Below the pieces are notes generated by a model, which saw only the letters and a list, made by a program, of their open reading frames with translations, had not been told where the DNA came from and did no database searches. DNA of 64,000 bases from Cherax quadricarinatus (lineage: Eukaryota > Arthropoda > Malacostraca > Decapoda > Parastacidae): contig NC_091308.1 in assembly GCF_038502225.1 (NCBI RefSeq), positions 24,767,716 through 24,831,715 on the forward strand, read 5' to 3'. Positions 44,535 to 54,310 of this stretch are shown here, in pieces. The position numbers and the translations under genes are program-made. Within the stretch, counting starts at the first letter, position 1, and each line of letters begins with the position of its first letter.

Positions 44535-44778
44535 TTGAGCCATAGACCAATAAGCCTTACCGCCACAGTGGGAAAATTTATGGAATCAATAACTGCCGAG
44601 GCAATTCGTAGCCATCTTGAAAGGCATAAATTGATTAATGAATCTCAGCACGGTTTTACAATGGGGCGTTCCTGTCTTATGAATTTACTAACTTATTTCA
44701 CCAAGGTATTTGAGGAGGTAGATCATGCCAGTGAATACGATATTGTGTATATGGACGTCAGTAAGGCTTCTGATGAAA
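44535..44778 (+). pseudogene. LINE-C RT fragment, first copy
   Basis: Encodes HRPISLTATVGKFMESITAE, HKLINESQHGFTMGRSCLMN and YDIVYMDVSKASDE (the catalytic DFSKAFD decayed), and stops where an HP-B fragment begins. Confidence 0.85.
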
Positions 44779-44893
44779 TTAAGACACATGTGCAACATCT
44801 GGGTATCTTTATTGTAGACGTTTCGCCATCCAGTGGCTTTATCAATACAAATTCCAAGACATAACTTGAAGACAGTTGAACTACATAGCTGAC
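44779..44893 (-). mobile_element. HP-B fragment between two LINE-C copies
   Basis: AATTAAGACACATGTGCAAC followed by the hairpin GTTTCGCCATCCAGTGGCTT then TATCAA (44820-44845). It is a single arm, not a dimer. Confidence 0.75.
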
Positions 44894-45601
44894 ATTATTA
44901 GAAGTCACCTTGAAGAGTATAACTTGATAAATGAATCTCAGCATGGATTCACGAGAGGTCGTTCCTGCCTGACAAACTTACTGACGTTCTTCAATAGAAC
45001 ATTTGAGGCAGTTGACAGTGATAAGGAATATGATATTGTTTATTTGGATTTTAGTAAAGCCTTCGATAGAGTACCTCACAAGAGACTCTTAAGAAAAGTG
45101 GCAGCTCGTGGTATAGGAGGTAAAGTTCTAGCATGGATAGAGGCATGGCTTACCAATAGAAAGCAGAGAGTTACCATTAATGGAGTGAAATCTGAGTGGG
45201 GATTAGTCACTAGTGGCGTTCCGCAAGGATCAGTTTTGGGCCCTCTCTTGTTCATAATTTACATTAATGACCTTGATGAAGGGATTACGAGTGACATGAG
45301 TAAGTTTGCTGATGATACAAAGATAGGCCGTATAATTAACTCTGAGGAGGATAGCAATGAACTCCAGGAGGATTTCGACAAATTAATGTCTTGGTCTGAA
45401 AAATGGCAGATGAAGTTCAATGTGGATAAGTGTAAGGTACTTGCCCTTGGTAATGAAAATAGCCCTCGAAGCTATAATCTAGGTGAAGTAGAGCTTGATC
45501 ATACAGAATGTGAAAAAGACTTGGGAGTCATGGTAAGCAGAAATCTAAAGCCAAGACAGCAGTGCCTTGGTGTGCGCAACAAGGCCAACAGATTACTTTG
45601 A
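44894..45601 (+). CDS. LINE-C RT domain, open segment
   Basis: About 235 open codons cover RT blocks from the fingers (GFTRGRSCLTNLLTFFN) through the palm (DFSKAFDR, FADD) to the thumb (CEKDLGVMVSRNLKPRQQCL). It is closely similar to the fragment at 16053-16361. The upstream part is missing; the frame runs in from the HP-B fragment, so the first Met is not natural. Confidence 0.85.
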   Translation: MIRSHLEEYNLINESQHGFTRGRSCLTNLLTFFNRTFEAVDSDKEYDIVYLDFSKAFDRVPHKRLLRKVAARGIGGKVLAWIEAWLTNRKQRVTINGVKSEWGLVTSGVPQGSVLGPLLFIIYINDLDEGITSDMSKFADDTKIGRIINSEEDSNELQEDFDKLMSWSEKWQMKFNVDKCKVLALGNENSPRSYNLGEVELDHTECEKDLGVMVSRNLKPRQQCLGVRNKANRLL

Positions 45602-45802
45602 TTTATTTCAAGAAGTCTAAGTAACAGAAGTCCAAAATTTATTTTACAGCTCTATTCATCACTAGTGAGGCCTCATTTAGACTATGCTTCTCAGTTTTGG
45701 TCCCCTTACTACAGGATGGATATAGACTCATTAGAGAACATACAGAGAAGAATGACTAAAATGATTTACTGTGTAAGGAACCTCCCATATGAAGACAGAC
45801 TT

Positions 45803-45962
45803 AAAGCCTTGAATTTGGTAGAATTACCGACAATATGTAAAGTAAAAGGACACAAGTGCAACTAATGTGACATTGATAAAGCTCCTGGAGAGCGAAATGT
45901 TGCCACAATAAATGTCACATTAGTTGCACTTGTGTCCTTTTACTTTACACAAAGCCTTAAAT
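45803..45962. mobile_element. HP-C inverted dimer with 12-bp TSD, inside LINE-C
   Basis: A 136-bp insert (45815-45950) is flanked by AAAGCCTTGAAT and AAAGCCTTAAAT. It has the left tail TTGGTAGAATTACCGACAAT, a short inverted arm (GGACACAAGTGCAACTAATG), the hairpin TTGATAAAGCTCCTGGAGAG then CGAAATG, AATAAA and the forward arm. It is a minimal dimer: the inverted arm lacks the hairpin. Confidence 0.85.
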
Positions 45963-46174
45963 CTCCACTCTCTGGAGAGGCGTAGAATGAGGGGAGATAT
46001 CATTGAAGTGTATAAGTGGATGACGGGCACAAACAAGGGAGATATTAATAAAGTACTGAGGGTGTCACACCAGGTAAGAACCAGAAATAATGGATTTAAG
46101 TTAGATAAATTTAGATTTAGAAAGGACATAGGTATGTATTGGTTTTCTAACAGAGTTGTAGATATTGTTTCAGA

Positions 46175-46592
46175 CTATGGAACAATACTCTTGAAAGTTA
46201 AGACACATGTGCAACATCTGGATATCTTTATTGTAGTAGACGTTTCGCCATCCAGTGGCTTATCAATACAGATTCTAGGACATAATAGGAAGACAGTAGA
46301 ACTATATACAAAAGATGAGGTAATCAGTCCCTCGGCCTTGGAGTTAGTGTTCACAGCATCGTGGTGGAGGAGAGTCTGGAGCAAAGACAAGAAGACTGGC
46401 GGTTTATATAGGCGTCAGTGGATAGGGACTGGCAGCAGACGAGGGCAAAGTCACTGGTAGGCGGGATTCCCCAGTGGAAGTAGGTCCTTCCCAAAGAGAT
46501 GGGTTAGTTGCAGCAGCAGGGAAGGACCTACTTCCACTGGGGAATCCCGCCTACCAGTGACTTTGCCCTCGTCTGCTGCTCTATGGAACAAT
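46175..46592. mobile_element. HP-B inverted dimer with 12-bp TSD
   Basis: CTATGGAACAAT lies at 46175-46186 and 46581-46592. The insert begins with the HP-B inverted end and hairpin (46241-46266), includes a TATATAGGCGTC box, and ends with an inverted copy of its own middle: the arms 46433-46492 and 46519-46580 (GGAATCCCGCCTACCAGTGA) pair. The second arm lacks the hairpin end. Confidence 0.82.
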
Positions 46593-47382
46593 GCAGTGAT
46601 TTGTGATCACTTTCCCCAAGCTCATCATTAACCTCAAGATCATTAATTAGTGTTTCCCTACTGGCAAGAACCAAGTCAAGGAGGTTATTTCCCCTAGTTG
46701 GCTCTGTCATAAACTGTTTTAAAAAACAATCCTGGATCGTATCAAGAAAGTCACCTGACTCTAAATTTCCTGTCAAATTGCTCCAGTCAATCTGTCTATA
46801 GTTGAAATCTCCCATTATCACAACATTTTCGTTTGTAGATGCCTTACGAATTTCGTCCCATAGAAGTTTACTGCACTCCCTATCAAGATTTGGGGCCCTG
46901 TAAATCACACCCAAAATTAGTTTTTCTCGGCCCTCGAGAAGCTGTAACCAAACAGATTCAGTGGCTGACGCTTCTAATTTTATATCTTGTCTAACACAAC
47001 AATTTAAATTGTCTCTGACACACATCGCTACTCCACCACCTTTCCTGTTGACCCTGTCAGTGTGGAATAATTTATAGCCTTGTATGTGACATTCAGAGGG
47101 CATCTCTCTATCTTTCAGATTGAGCCAGGTCTCTGTTATAGCAATAATATCTATGTTTCCTGCACTTGCAATTAATCTTAGCTCATCTATCTTATTTCTT
47201 ACACTCCTGCTATTAGTATAGTAAACCTTAAGGGAGCTAGTCCCTTGCTGCCCTCTGCTGTCCCCCTTTGTTTGCTGACCTGATCTATTGTTTTTATTTA
47301 TAACTTCATGCTGAATGTCTTTTATACATTTACTGTTTCGAACTCTAGTGTTGCAACCTGCTTGTTTCCCACACACACCCAT
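46581..47382 (-). CDS. LINE APE-type endonuclease domain (ORF2 N-terminus)
   Basis: A minus-strand open frame of about 270 codons starts MGVCGKQAGCNTRVRNSKCI and contains the APE endonuclease series. This is YYTNSRSVRNKIDELRLIAS, IIAITETWLNLKD (catalytic Glu), FHTDRVNRKGGGVAMCVRDN, LGVIYRAPNLDRECSK, VVIMGDFNYRQIDWSNL (Asp/Asn), LLDLVLASRE and LGESDHKSLHCSIEQ (SDH). All key residues are present. The enzyme would nick target DNA to prime reverse transcription. It is cut at the HP-B dimer, after which no RT follows on this strand. The RT of a possible parent, LINE-C, lies on the opposite strand beyond the dimer. Confidence 0.9.
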
Positions 47383-47396
47383 ACCTCTATCTTCTA

Positions 47397-47846
47397 TCAG
47401 TTTAAAATCATAGGCATTTCACCAATGGCCTTCTCAATCGAGTCTGCAAGTGCTACCACCCCAGCCCCAGAGAGATGTACACCATCCCTTGCATACATAT
47501 CATGTTTGCCATAAAAGTTGTTCCAGTTGTCAATGAATGGGATTGCAAGTTCCTTGCAGTATCTGTCTAGCCAGCAATTTACACCAATTGCCCTAGACAA
47601 CCATTCATTTCCTACTCCCCTTCTAGGCAAGATGCTACATATGATTGGGATCCCTCCCTTAGACTTAATGAAATCTATAGCTGACCTGTACTTATCTAGC
47701 AGCTCTTCTCTCCTACCCTTCCCAATATCATTTCCACCAGCACTGAGACAGATAATGGGCTTGTTCCCATTACCTAACATGATATTATCCAGCCTGTTGA
47801 CTATGTCCCCAACACCAGCTCCAGGGAAGCACACTCTATCTCTCAT
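47397..47846 (-). CDS. SGNH-type esterase ORF1 of a CR1-like LINE
   Basis: A minus-strand frame of 149 codons (MRDRVCFPGAGVGDIVNRLD). The visible SGNH blocks are FPGAGVGDI (block II Gly), ICLSAGGNDIGKGRREELLD (block III GxND) and ARDGVHLSGAGVVALADSIE (block V DxxH). The block I GDS would lie upstream of this Met, in frame, so the domain is probably longer. Esterase-type ORF1 proteins are known from CR1/L2-clade LINEs. Its stop lies 14 nt before the ORF2 start at 47382, the ORF1-ORF2 order expected. Confidence 0.85.
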   Translation of the reverse strand: MRDRVCFPGAGVGDIVNRLDNIMLGNGNKPIICLSAGGNDIGKGRREELLDKYRSAIDFIKSKGGIPIICSILPRRGVGNEWLSRAIGVNCWLDRYCKELAIPFIDNWNNFYGKHDMYARDGVHLSGAGVVALADSIEKAIGEMPMILN

Positions 47847-47871
47847 TTTCTTATTCCTATTATGTTCTTAA

Positions 47872-48780
47872 GTTATAACCGGTGGCAGGCTTGTGGTACT
47901 TGCGAGTGTTAAGTAACTCTGGTTATCTCAATACATAGGGGAGGTCCTGTGACAGTTACACCAGCCAAACAATGTCGAGGATCCAGCTTACTCAACCCAG
48001 CCTAAATTCAAACAGTTCATGTTCTTACTCAATACTGTGTTAATTTCTGAAAGCTCCCAGCATCCTATACATTTATCAGCAGCATCCCCCGGCATCACCA
48101 CCTTTACCATTAGGCTTTTTTTTATTTTAGATTTTTGCCGCTGAAGAGCACATCTGGATTTATATCTACAGCTGACTTACCTGTTGCAAGCAAATTTAAG
48201 AAATTTGCTTAATATGTTGGATATCTTATTTTCATTAAGATATCTTGACATATCATATAGGTTATTATGCTATCTCAATATTTCTCAATAAGTACACAAT
48301 TAAGCACATAGTGTTCAAGGTAGTGACCATAAGGCTGGCCACATACTTATATTTTGATCATCGCCTGTGTCTGCCAAACTGCCAGAAATCCTTGTAACCA
48401 AGCTTAAGCCTGGCTGCTGCAACATCAGTCAGTCTGTTCACATTGCAAGTTGCTCCATAAACATTCTTATCTACATTCATGTTATAGTGGGTGATCTACT
48501 CAGGTTTTTACCTGCATTCCTTTACCATTAATACATCAAGTTCATGGCATAACTGACATACCAGCCTCACCATCTTTGCTAACAGCACATCACCAGTGGG
48601 AGCACAAACATGCTCATCACAAACTAGATGTGAAAACTGAACATTTTCTCATTGCCTTGATAAAACTAGCCAACAAAATTTAACTTTTTTATCCAGGTTA
48701 GAAACCAAACTTATTGTTTTTAAGCTAAAACGCTGACCAGGAATCGGAGCTTGTTAAGTCTCTGTCACGTAAGTTTTTTG
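47872..48780. other. No gene recognised
   Basis: The first part (to about 48000) may be upstream sequence of the LINE on the minus strand. The rest is unassigned and AT-rich. Confidence 0.4.
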
Positions 48781-48783
48781 AAA

Positions 48784-49768
48784 TACAGTGGAACCTCGGT
48801 ACTCCAACTTAATTCGTTCCAGAAGGCTGTTCGAGTGCCGATCTGTTCGAGTACCGAACGAATTTTTCCCATAAGGAATAATTAGATTAATCCGTTTCAA
48901 ACCCCCCAAAATACACTTACAGCGAGTTTGCGGTGTATTTTCGTATGCTATTTATGATTGTATTCTCGTTTTATTGGTCTCATTTGATAGAATGAAAAAT
49001 ATATTACAGAAATAGAGATGATTCTGAATGGTTTACAGACTATCAGTACCTTGAAATTGAGCTCAGCAGAAATGTTCGATTTTAGCGTCCAATACACGTC
49101 AACTGGTGGTTCTAATATGCTTTCACAAATGTGTTGATAATATTTATACGATTTTTTCGATAATGCAGTAGTCTGCATAACAGTAAATCTTCTATTTGTG
49201 TGAATAAAAATTCAAAATGGAAAGCAAGCGTAATAAAAGCAGGGCCCGAAGTGGGAGGAGCCATAGGAGAGAGGAGGAGGGGCCAGCAGAAGGAGCATTC
49301 AGTATCTGATGTGTTGTCTTGATAGCCGGATACTAGTGGTGGCACGAATACGTTGTGTAATTGTGCTAATTTTAGTAATAAAGGTTATCTATCACATTTA
49401 TTCCAACCTGATATCATAAACACGATAGATAGCCTAGAAGCACATTACAGTCGCAAAAGTTAATAATAAAAGGCATATTATATGAAGAGGTAGAGGCGGT
49501 GTTTACATCAGGGCAAACACATTCTAACCAATTTTCTTTTTGGTTAGCTGCTATCACTAATCTTCTTGGTATAAAGACCCAAAAATGAGAAGAAAGACGA
49601 AATAGTTTCTAGTGAAGTTCAGCGGAGTTTTGGACTGAGCGACAGCAGCTGCGGGGAGACATGTTCTGGCAGGTCGTGTTTGTTTGGTCGAGTGACGAGC
49701 AAACGGTCGACTACCAAGCGATTTTTTTTTACCGAACAAAGCATTCGAGTACTTTAGGTTCCACTGTA
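48784..49768. mobile_element. MITE-3: 981-bp element with TA duplication
   Basis: It begins CAGTGGAACCTCGGTACTCC and ends AGTACTTTAGGTTCCACTG, with TA on both sides (48784-48785, 49767-49768). Inside the left end, TTCGAGTGCCGATC and GTTCGAGTACCGAACGAA form sub-terminal repeats. There is no transposase. TA duplication and CAGT termini suggest the Tc1/mariner superfamily. An internal block (48950-49090) is shared with MITE-2. Confidence 0.82.
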
Positions 49769-49769
49769 T

Positions 49770-50058
49770 TATCATCAATATGTCGGCTATTTAAGGCTAA
49801 TAACCACATGATAAATGTTACTTAACAATCATAGGTATTATATTATGCATTTAGTAGTGAATTCTATGACAAAATTAATCTTTCTCAATGTATTTGCTTG
49901 GACCTCCTCTTTTCTGCAACATTGCAAGCTCCTGATGACGCACTGATTGCACACAAAAGGCCTGGAGCTATCATTAAACTTATCCTGTGGATGTTTTGTA
50001 ACTTTTGTCTCTTGTTAGCGATTTTTGCACACACACAATATATATAATGTATATATAT
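49770..50058. other. Unassigned; weak HP-E-like block
   Basis: CTCCTGATGACGCACTGATT (49930-49949) resembles the HP-E box and half-stem, but no pairing strand with GAAA follows. It may be a remote relative. Confidence 0.25.
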
Positions 50059-50059
50059 A

Positions 50060-50440
50060 TCGTGCCGAATAGGTAAAACTTGCTATTTTGGCTTAAAAAG
50101 CAACGCTCTTCTTGCTAAATAAGACAAGCGAAAATTTGTGTATGATGCAATAATTTCGCAAAACTCATCGTGAACCTAACGAAAAAAGTGTTCCATAGTG
50201 TTTGTTTATTATTAAATTATTGTAAACTTATCTAAAATATATTTAGTTGGATTAGGCTAAATTAAATTGGTTAAGGTTAGATAAATTCTCTAAGGTTCTT
50301 TTCGTACAAAATTATTAATTTTTACATTAACATAAATGAAAAAAATATATATCTTTAAACATATAAGAGAAAATTTTAGAAAGGACTTAATTTAAAATAA
50401 GCTCTTGCTAACTGATCAAATTTTACCTATTCGGCACGAC
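50060..50440 (-). mobile_element. MITE-1 copy
   Basis: TCGTGCCGAATAGGTAAAAC to TTTTACCTATTCGGCACGA, in reverse orientation relative to 1144-1523. TA-rich on the left, an HP-E module on the right, the same order as at 6341-6404. Confidence 0.87.
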
Positions 50441-50444
50441 ATTA

Positions 50445-50640
50445 ACAATGCAAGACAAGCCATGGGGGGTGGAACTCTTTAGGTCAAGTACTTTCACACT
50501 TCTTAGTGCGTCATCAGGAGCTGTGCAATGTTGCAAAGGCAACAACAGGATAAGTAGGGTAAGTTTTCAGACTATGGTAGTGTGGAGGCACCAGCCAGTC
50601 TCAGTCTGAGACAAGTGGGATGCCAACCATACACCGGTCC
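50445..50640 (-). mobile_element. HP-E module
   Basis: On the minus strand it has CTGATGACGCACTAAGAAGT then GTGAAAG. It matches 6404-6590 along most of its length (GCAAGACAAGCCATGGGGGG, GTTGCAAAGGCAACAACAGG, GGCACCAGCCAGT). Confidence 0.55.
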
Positions 50641-51005
50641 CCCCCCCAAACCCCACCCCATACAGGGTCGGGTGGAGCAGGCCTCAGAGTTTGCAAATAG
50701 AATTAGGAAAAATACTAGAAGATAGTTAATAGCCAACCCTAAGCTTGTAACTGCTGGAAACAGGTCAAGTGACGTAAAAAATTACATTACAATAGTGGAT
50801 CATTACATACCTTCATTTACAACCTTCTTACTAATGAAACAGAGGGAAAAGTTCCTTTGTTAACCGATGTTGCAGAACCTTCCAGAATATTCAGAAAATA
50901 CTCTCAGTGTCAGTTAATATGCCTGTGTGAATTCTCCTATTCAGGCTTTCTTTCTTATAATAACTAGGCTATTCTTAATTTTAATCCCATTCCTATCATT
51001 ATTAT
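50641..51005. other. No gene recognised
   Basis: Begins with a C-rich run, then AT-rich sequence without features. Confidence 0.4.
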
Positions 51006-51009
51006 CAAC

Positions 51010-51350
51010 TATCACCCCTTAATATCATTATTATTTTTATTATTATTAACACATCGGCCGATTCCCACCAAGGCAGGGTGGCGCGAAAAAGAAAAACTTT
51101 CATCATCATTCACTCCATCACTGTCTTGCCAGAAGGGTGCTTTACACTACAGTTTTTAAACTGCAACATTAACACCCCTCCTTCAGAGTGCAGGCACTGT
51201 ACTTCCCATCTCCAGGACTCAAGTCCGGCCTGCCGGTTTTCCTGAATCCCTTCATAAATGTTACTTTGCTCACACTCCAACAGCACGTCAAGTATTAAAA
51301 ACCATTTGTCTCCATTTACTCCTATCAAATACGCCCACGCATGCTTGCTG
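51010..51350 (-). mobile_element. LINE-E 3' end, 5'-truncated
   Basis: It matches 39840-40110 in reverse: TCCCACCAAGGCAGGGTGGC, CACTGTCTTGCCAGAAGGGT, GGCCTGCCGGTTTTCCTGAA and AAATGTTACTTTGCTCACAC. The tail (51022-51047) is a TTA/ATT repeat. Only the last few codons of ORF2 (SEWRQMVFNT equivalent) and the 3' UTR remain. Confidence 0.85.
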
Positions 51351-51770
51351 GAAGTAAGTATGCGTACCTTGTACCACTGTACCTAGATGGGTTAGGACCT
51401 CAATAGGTCACTCTACATTTCTTTTGGGCTATCCTAGGATGATCGCACATGTGCCCCTATACCTAAATGAACCCACATACCTACTTCCTTACTACTGATG
51501 TCATATCGCTCAGGTTGCAGCCTGTATTGCAGCACACTACCTAGAGCACCTGCATATGCAGCAGCAGCTGAGTTATACACGGCAGACATAACATATTAAA
51601 ATATCGACGTTCGCGACGGATTTAACAAGGTGTCAATTATATCGACGTGATGTATACGACGGGCGCGACGGACGTACTATGATCAGTTTGTAGACTCTGG
51701 TCGAACATAACCGAAACGTCACGAAATCCCCCTGGCATAAGGAGCAGTCCTGCGCTTTTGTATAACATTA
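51351..51770. other. No gene recognised
   Basis: Contains a CG-rich run of imperfect repeats (TATCGACGTTCGCGACGGAT and TATACGACGGGCGCGACGGA, 51601-51675) and otherwise nothing recognised. Confidence 0.4.
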
Positions 51771-51779
51771 GTGTTTAAG

Positions 51780-52030
51780 GCTGCGCACAACTGACTATAA
51801 TAAATACTTATCGACTTTGTACATCCCATAATTTGAGTTGTATACGGCATTCCTATGTTTCAAGAGGGAGGACTCTATTTTGTTTCTTTCCATGATGGAA
51901 CTGTTGGGTACAATTATCTGGGCGGCAGCCCACCCCGGTGGGTCATTACAAGAGCTGACATGGTTAAAGATCGCATTCGACACCTGGCCTGTCCTGATCG
52001 AGTACTGGTGTTGGGATAATCTGGTTTCAA
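51780..52030 (-). pseudogene. PLE-3 C-terminal fragment
   Basis: The minus strand encodes SNAIFNHVSSCNDPPGWAAA, QIIVPNSSIMERNKIESSLL and YGMYKVDKYLL. This is the part after the GIY-YIG core in Penelope elements (HV..HP.DW, then N..R..IES). It differs from PLE-1 and PLE-2. It is cut by the Tc1 element at 52037. Confidence 0.65.
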
Positions 52031-52036
52031 GGGTTC

Positions 52037-53213
52037 GACAAAATAATGTGAAACACTTTGTTATTTACCATTTTTTGTCATTAATATAGAGTTGGACATA
52101 CATTTGCAACTAAAACAGCACCAATTCTCGAGGAACTGATTTATATAGCATTTGAACTTTATCCAGAGGAATTTTGAGCCATTCCTCAAGCAAAATCTGC
52201 TCGAACTTTTCCACTGACGACGGTGGAGGAAATTGGTCCCCGACTTGCTGTTCCAAGTGACTCCACAGATGCTCGATATTCTTTAGATCTGGCGATTGTC
52301 GGGGCCAATCCAAGTGTTCAACTTCACTTTCATGTTCTTCATGCCAATTCTGAACAACTCTAGCGATGTGAATTGGTGCATTATCGTCTTGGAAGACAGC
52401 GCGTTTGTACCATGGGATGGACTTGGTCACCCAAAATCGACAAATTGGGCGTTAACCCTACCATGTAATAACTAATGCCGGGCCAAGAGGGTTCCATGAT
52501 ACTGCTGCGCAAATCATCACGGATCTGTCTCCATGCCTCTCAGTTATAAGCTTGTTTAGGTTGTCTCCAGACATAAACCAGGCCAGAAGTTGGTAAAAGT
52601 GTAAAGGAAGATTCATCGGAGTACATAACGTTCTTCCATCTGTCCAATTGTTATGGTCATTACACAATACTTTGCGCCTTGCAATTTTGGTTTCTGAAAG
52701 GAAAAGTTTAGGAATTGCAGCCCTGCCATGATATCCAGCTGCAAGTTCTTGACGAACTGTTTTGGTTAAAACCTAGTGTGTAAGATTATTTATCTCTGTA
52801 GTCACTCTTGTAGCTGTAGTCTTACGACATTTTGATAAAATACAGTTTAATACTCGACGGTCCCGGTCACACAGCTTCTTGCGTCCACTATTGCTGTTGT
52901 TGGAGCTTGTCTTACGATATTTTTGGAAGACAGACATGACCACAGAGACAGTTGCTCTTGAAATATGAAACATTTCAGCAGTTTCAATGACCGATGCTCC
53001 AGCAATCCATGATCCAGGAACTTGTCATCTTTGGAAGACTGTAAGGTCTTTCATTCTTGTCTCTACTTCATTCTGAAATGTATCAGTACGTATGAATGAA
53101 AAAAAAACGACAAAAAGAGACCTGTAACACATTTAAAATGACTATTCAGACGTTCGACAATTACATAGTTCGACAGTTCAATCAGTAGGTGTTCATATTA
53201 TTTTGCATACAGT
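52037..53213 (-). mobile_element. Tc1-like transposon, defective
   Basis: The ends are related inverted sequences: CGACAAAATAATGTGAAACA on the left and GTTCATATTATTTTGCATAC on the right. The minus strand encodes the paired-like HTH part (ISRATVSVVMSVFQKYRKTS), GRKKLCDRDRRVLNCILSK, VMICAAVSWNPLGPALVI, the second catalytic Asp in FQDDNAPIHIARVVQNWHEE, and WPRQSPDLKNIEHLWSHLE with the final Glu, giving DD34E spacing. Frameshifts or stops near 52440, 52670 and 52770 inactivate it. Confidence 0.88.
52110..52430 (-). pseudogene. Tc1 transposase C-terminal segment
   Basis: A 106-codon open piece contains the DDN...E part of the catalytic core (QDDNAPIH and NIEHLWSHLE). The N-terminal parts are in other frames upstream (52667-52458 and 52973-52773). 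Confidence 0.88.
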
Positions 53214-53249
53214 CATACAAACATATTACATCACAGTTTTCATGCCTTT

Positions 53250-53430
53250 TCAATTGTGTTGAGTATGGTTCTCCTGCAGCAGTGTCCAGCAGCAGTACAA
53301 CAAAATGATCCTCAGGTTTCCTGCTATCTCTTCTCCATGACGGCTATGTCTTGGTGAAATCGTTCACCGTGGAGTTGTATTTCACAGAAACTGTTCTTGT
53401 TGCAGTAAAACTAAGTTCACATTTGAATTC
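53250..53430 (-). pseudogene. Transposase-like family, C-terminal motif
   Basis: The minus strand reads LHGERFHQDIAVMEKR, a stop, QET, and then, in another frame, ILLYCCWTLLQENHTQHN. I recognise GERFHQDI..MEKRYQG followed by ADYCW.L as the C-terminal signature of the family seen at 42680-43425. It may be the other end of a gene of that family; strand and distance say it is a different copy. Confidence 0.6.
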
Positions 53431-54135
53431 AGTGTGCCACGATTAGCTTTGAAGTGTGAACTGAAACCTTTGTTGGCCAGTGTTACCATCCAGGAGCGAC
53501 CGAACCTTCAAGTTCCATGATTCACGAGTCGAGGTCTTAACGAAGGCTGGACACTTTAAATAAGAAAAAATCCTCATTTCTACGTTAAATTGCGTCCTCA
53601 CTGCAGGGGAAATTGGCGAGGAAGCGGCAGCACGGTCAAGGCTACTCTAAAGCAGCTGCTTCGTGCTGGGAAAGCAAGATGTGCCGGTGAAGACGTAGAG
53701 AAAATTGCGTTAGTGGTGTACGTGCCTTGGATGAGCTCTGCTAGCTGTACCCCCGCTGCCAACACTGAAAATTTCTGAGTGATACGTTAAATACTCTTAC
53801 TCTAAGTTTAGTTTGTATGATTCTCTCCTCTGGATAAGCCTCTCAAAATATTATTACCACAGTAATAAATAAACTACTGTTAAAGCTGAAGAAGAATCAT
53901 CTCAGCTGAAAAAAAATGTTAAGGCGCACTCTGAAGTGCAAAGCAGAAATCCATAAAAAGTAACAACACAACGAGCCTCGGTCTGTGTGACCGGGTGTAA
54001 ACGCCCGCAACTCCAGCTCTCTCTGAGTGGATTACTTGTTACAAGACTTGTGTGGTCACTGCGCAGAGACAGAGGAGGATCAGAGCACTTCAAGTTTGTG
54101 GTTAGGGTGCACACCAGTTACGAGACCAGTGATAA
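53431..54135. other. No gene recognised
   Basis: Possibly more of the decayed transposase-like gene on the minus strand near 53440-53560, but no motif is clear. Confidence 0.35.
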
Positions 54136-54139
54136 ATTA

Positions 54140-54310
54140 GACAAACATATAACACTTGGGTATTTTTATTGTGGAAACGTTTTGCCACACAGTAGCTTCA
54201 TCAGTCCAATACAAAGAAGAATAACGAAAATCAGGAGATTGAGGCAATCAGTCCCTCGGCCTGGAGTCGATGTAATACAATTGGACCATTCACCTTCAGT
54301 GAATGGTCCA
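54140..54310 (-). mobile_element. HP-A module
   Basis: TGGAAACGTTTTGCCACACA then GTAGCTTCATCAGTCCAATA (hairpin on the minus strand: CTGATGAAGCTACTGTGTGG then CAAAACG), followed by the family tail GAGGCAATCAGTCCCTCGGC then CTGGAGTCGATGT. GGTCCATTCAC repeats in inverted form at 54284-54307. Confidence 0.75.

Larger units (their letters stand above)
44894..46174 (+). pseudogene. LINE-C RT and C-terminus, second copy
   Basis: 44894-45601 encodes IIRSHLEEYNLINESQHGFT, EYDIVYLDFSKAFDRVPHKR, SGVPQGSVLGPLLFIIYIND, SKFADDTKIGRI and VDKCKVLALGN with both catalytic motifs intact, up to a stop at 45599. It continues as FISRSLSNRSPKFILQLYSS and DYASQFWSPYYRMDIDSLEN. An HP-C dimer (45815-45950) splits LKALNL. 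The C-terminal part RRRMRGDIIEVYKWMTGTNK then KFRFRKDIGMYWFSNRVVD follows to 46170. The copy is defective because of one stop and the insertion. Confidence 0.88.
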
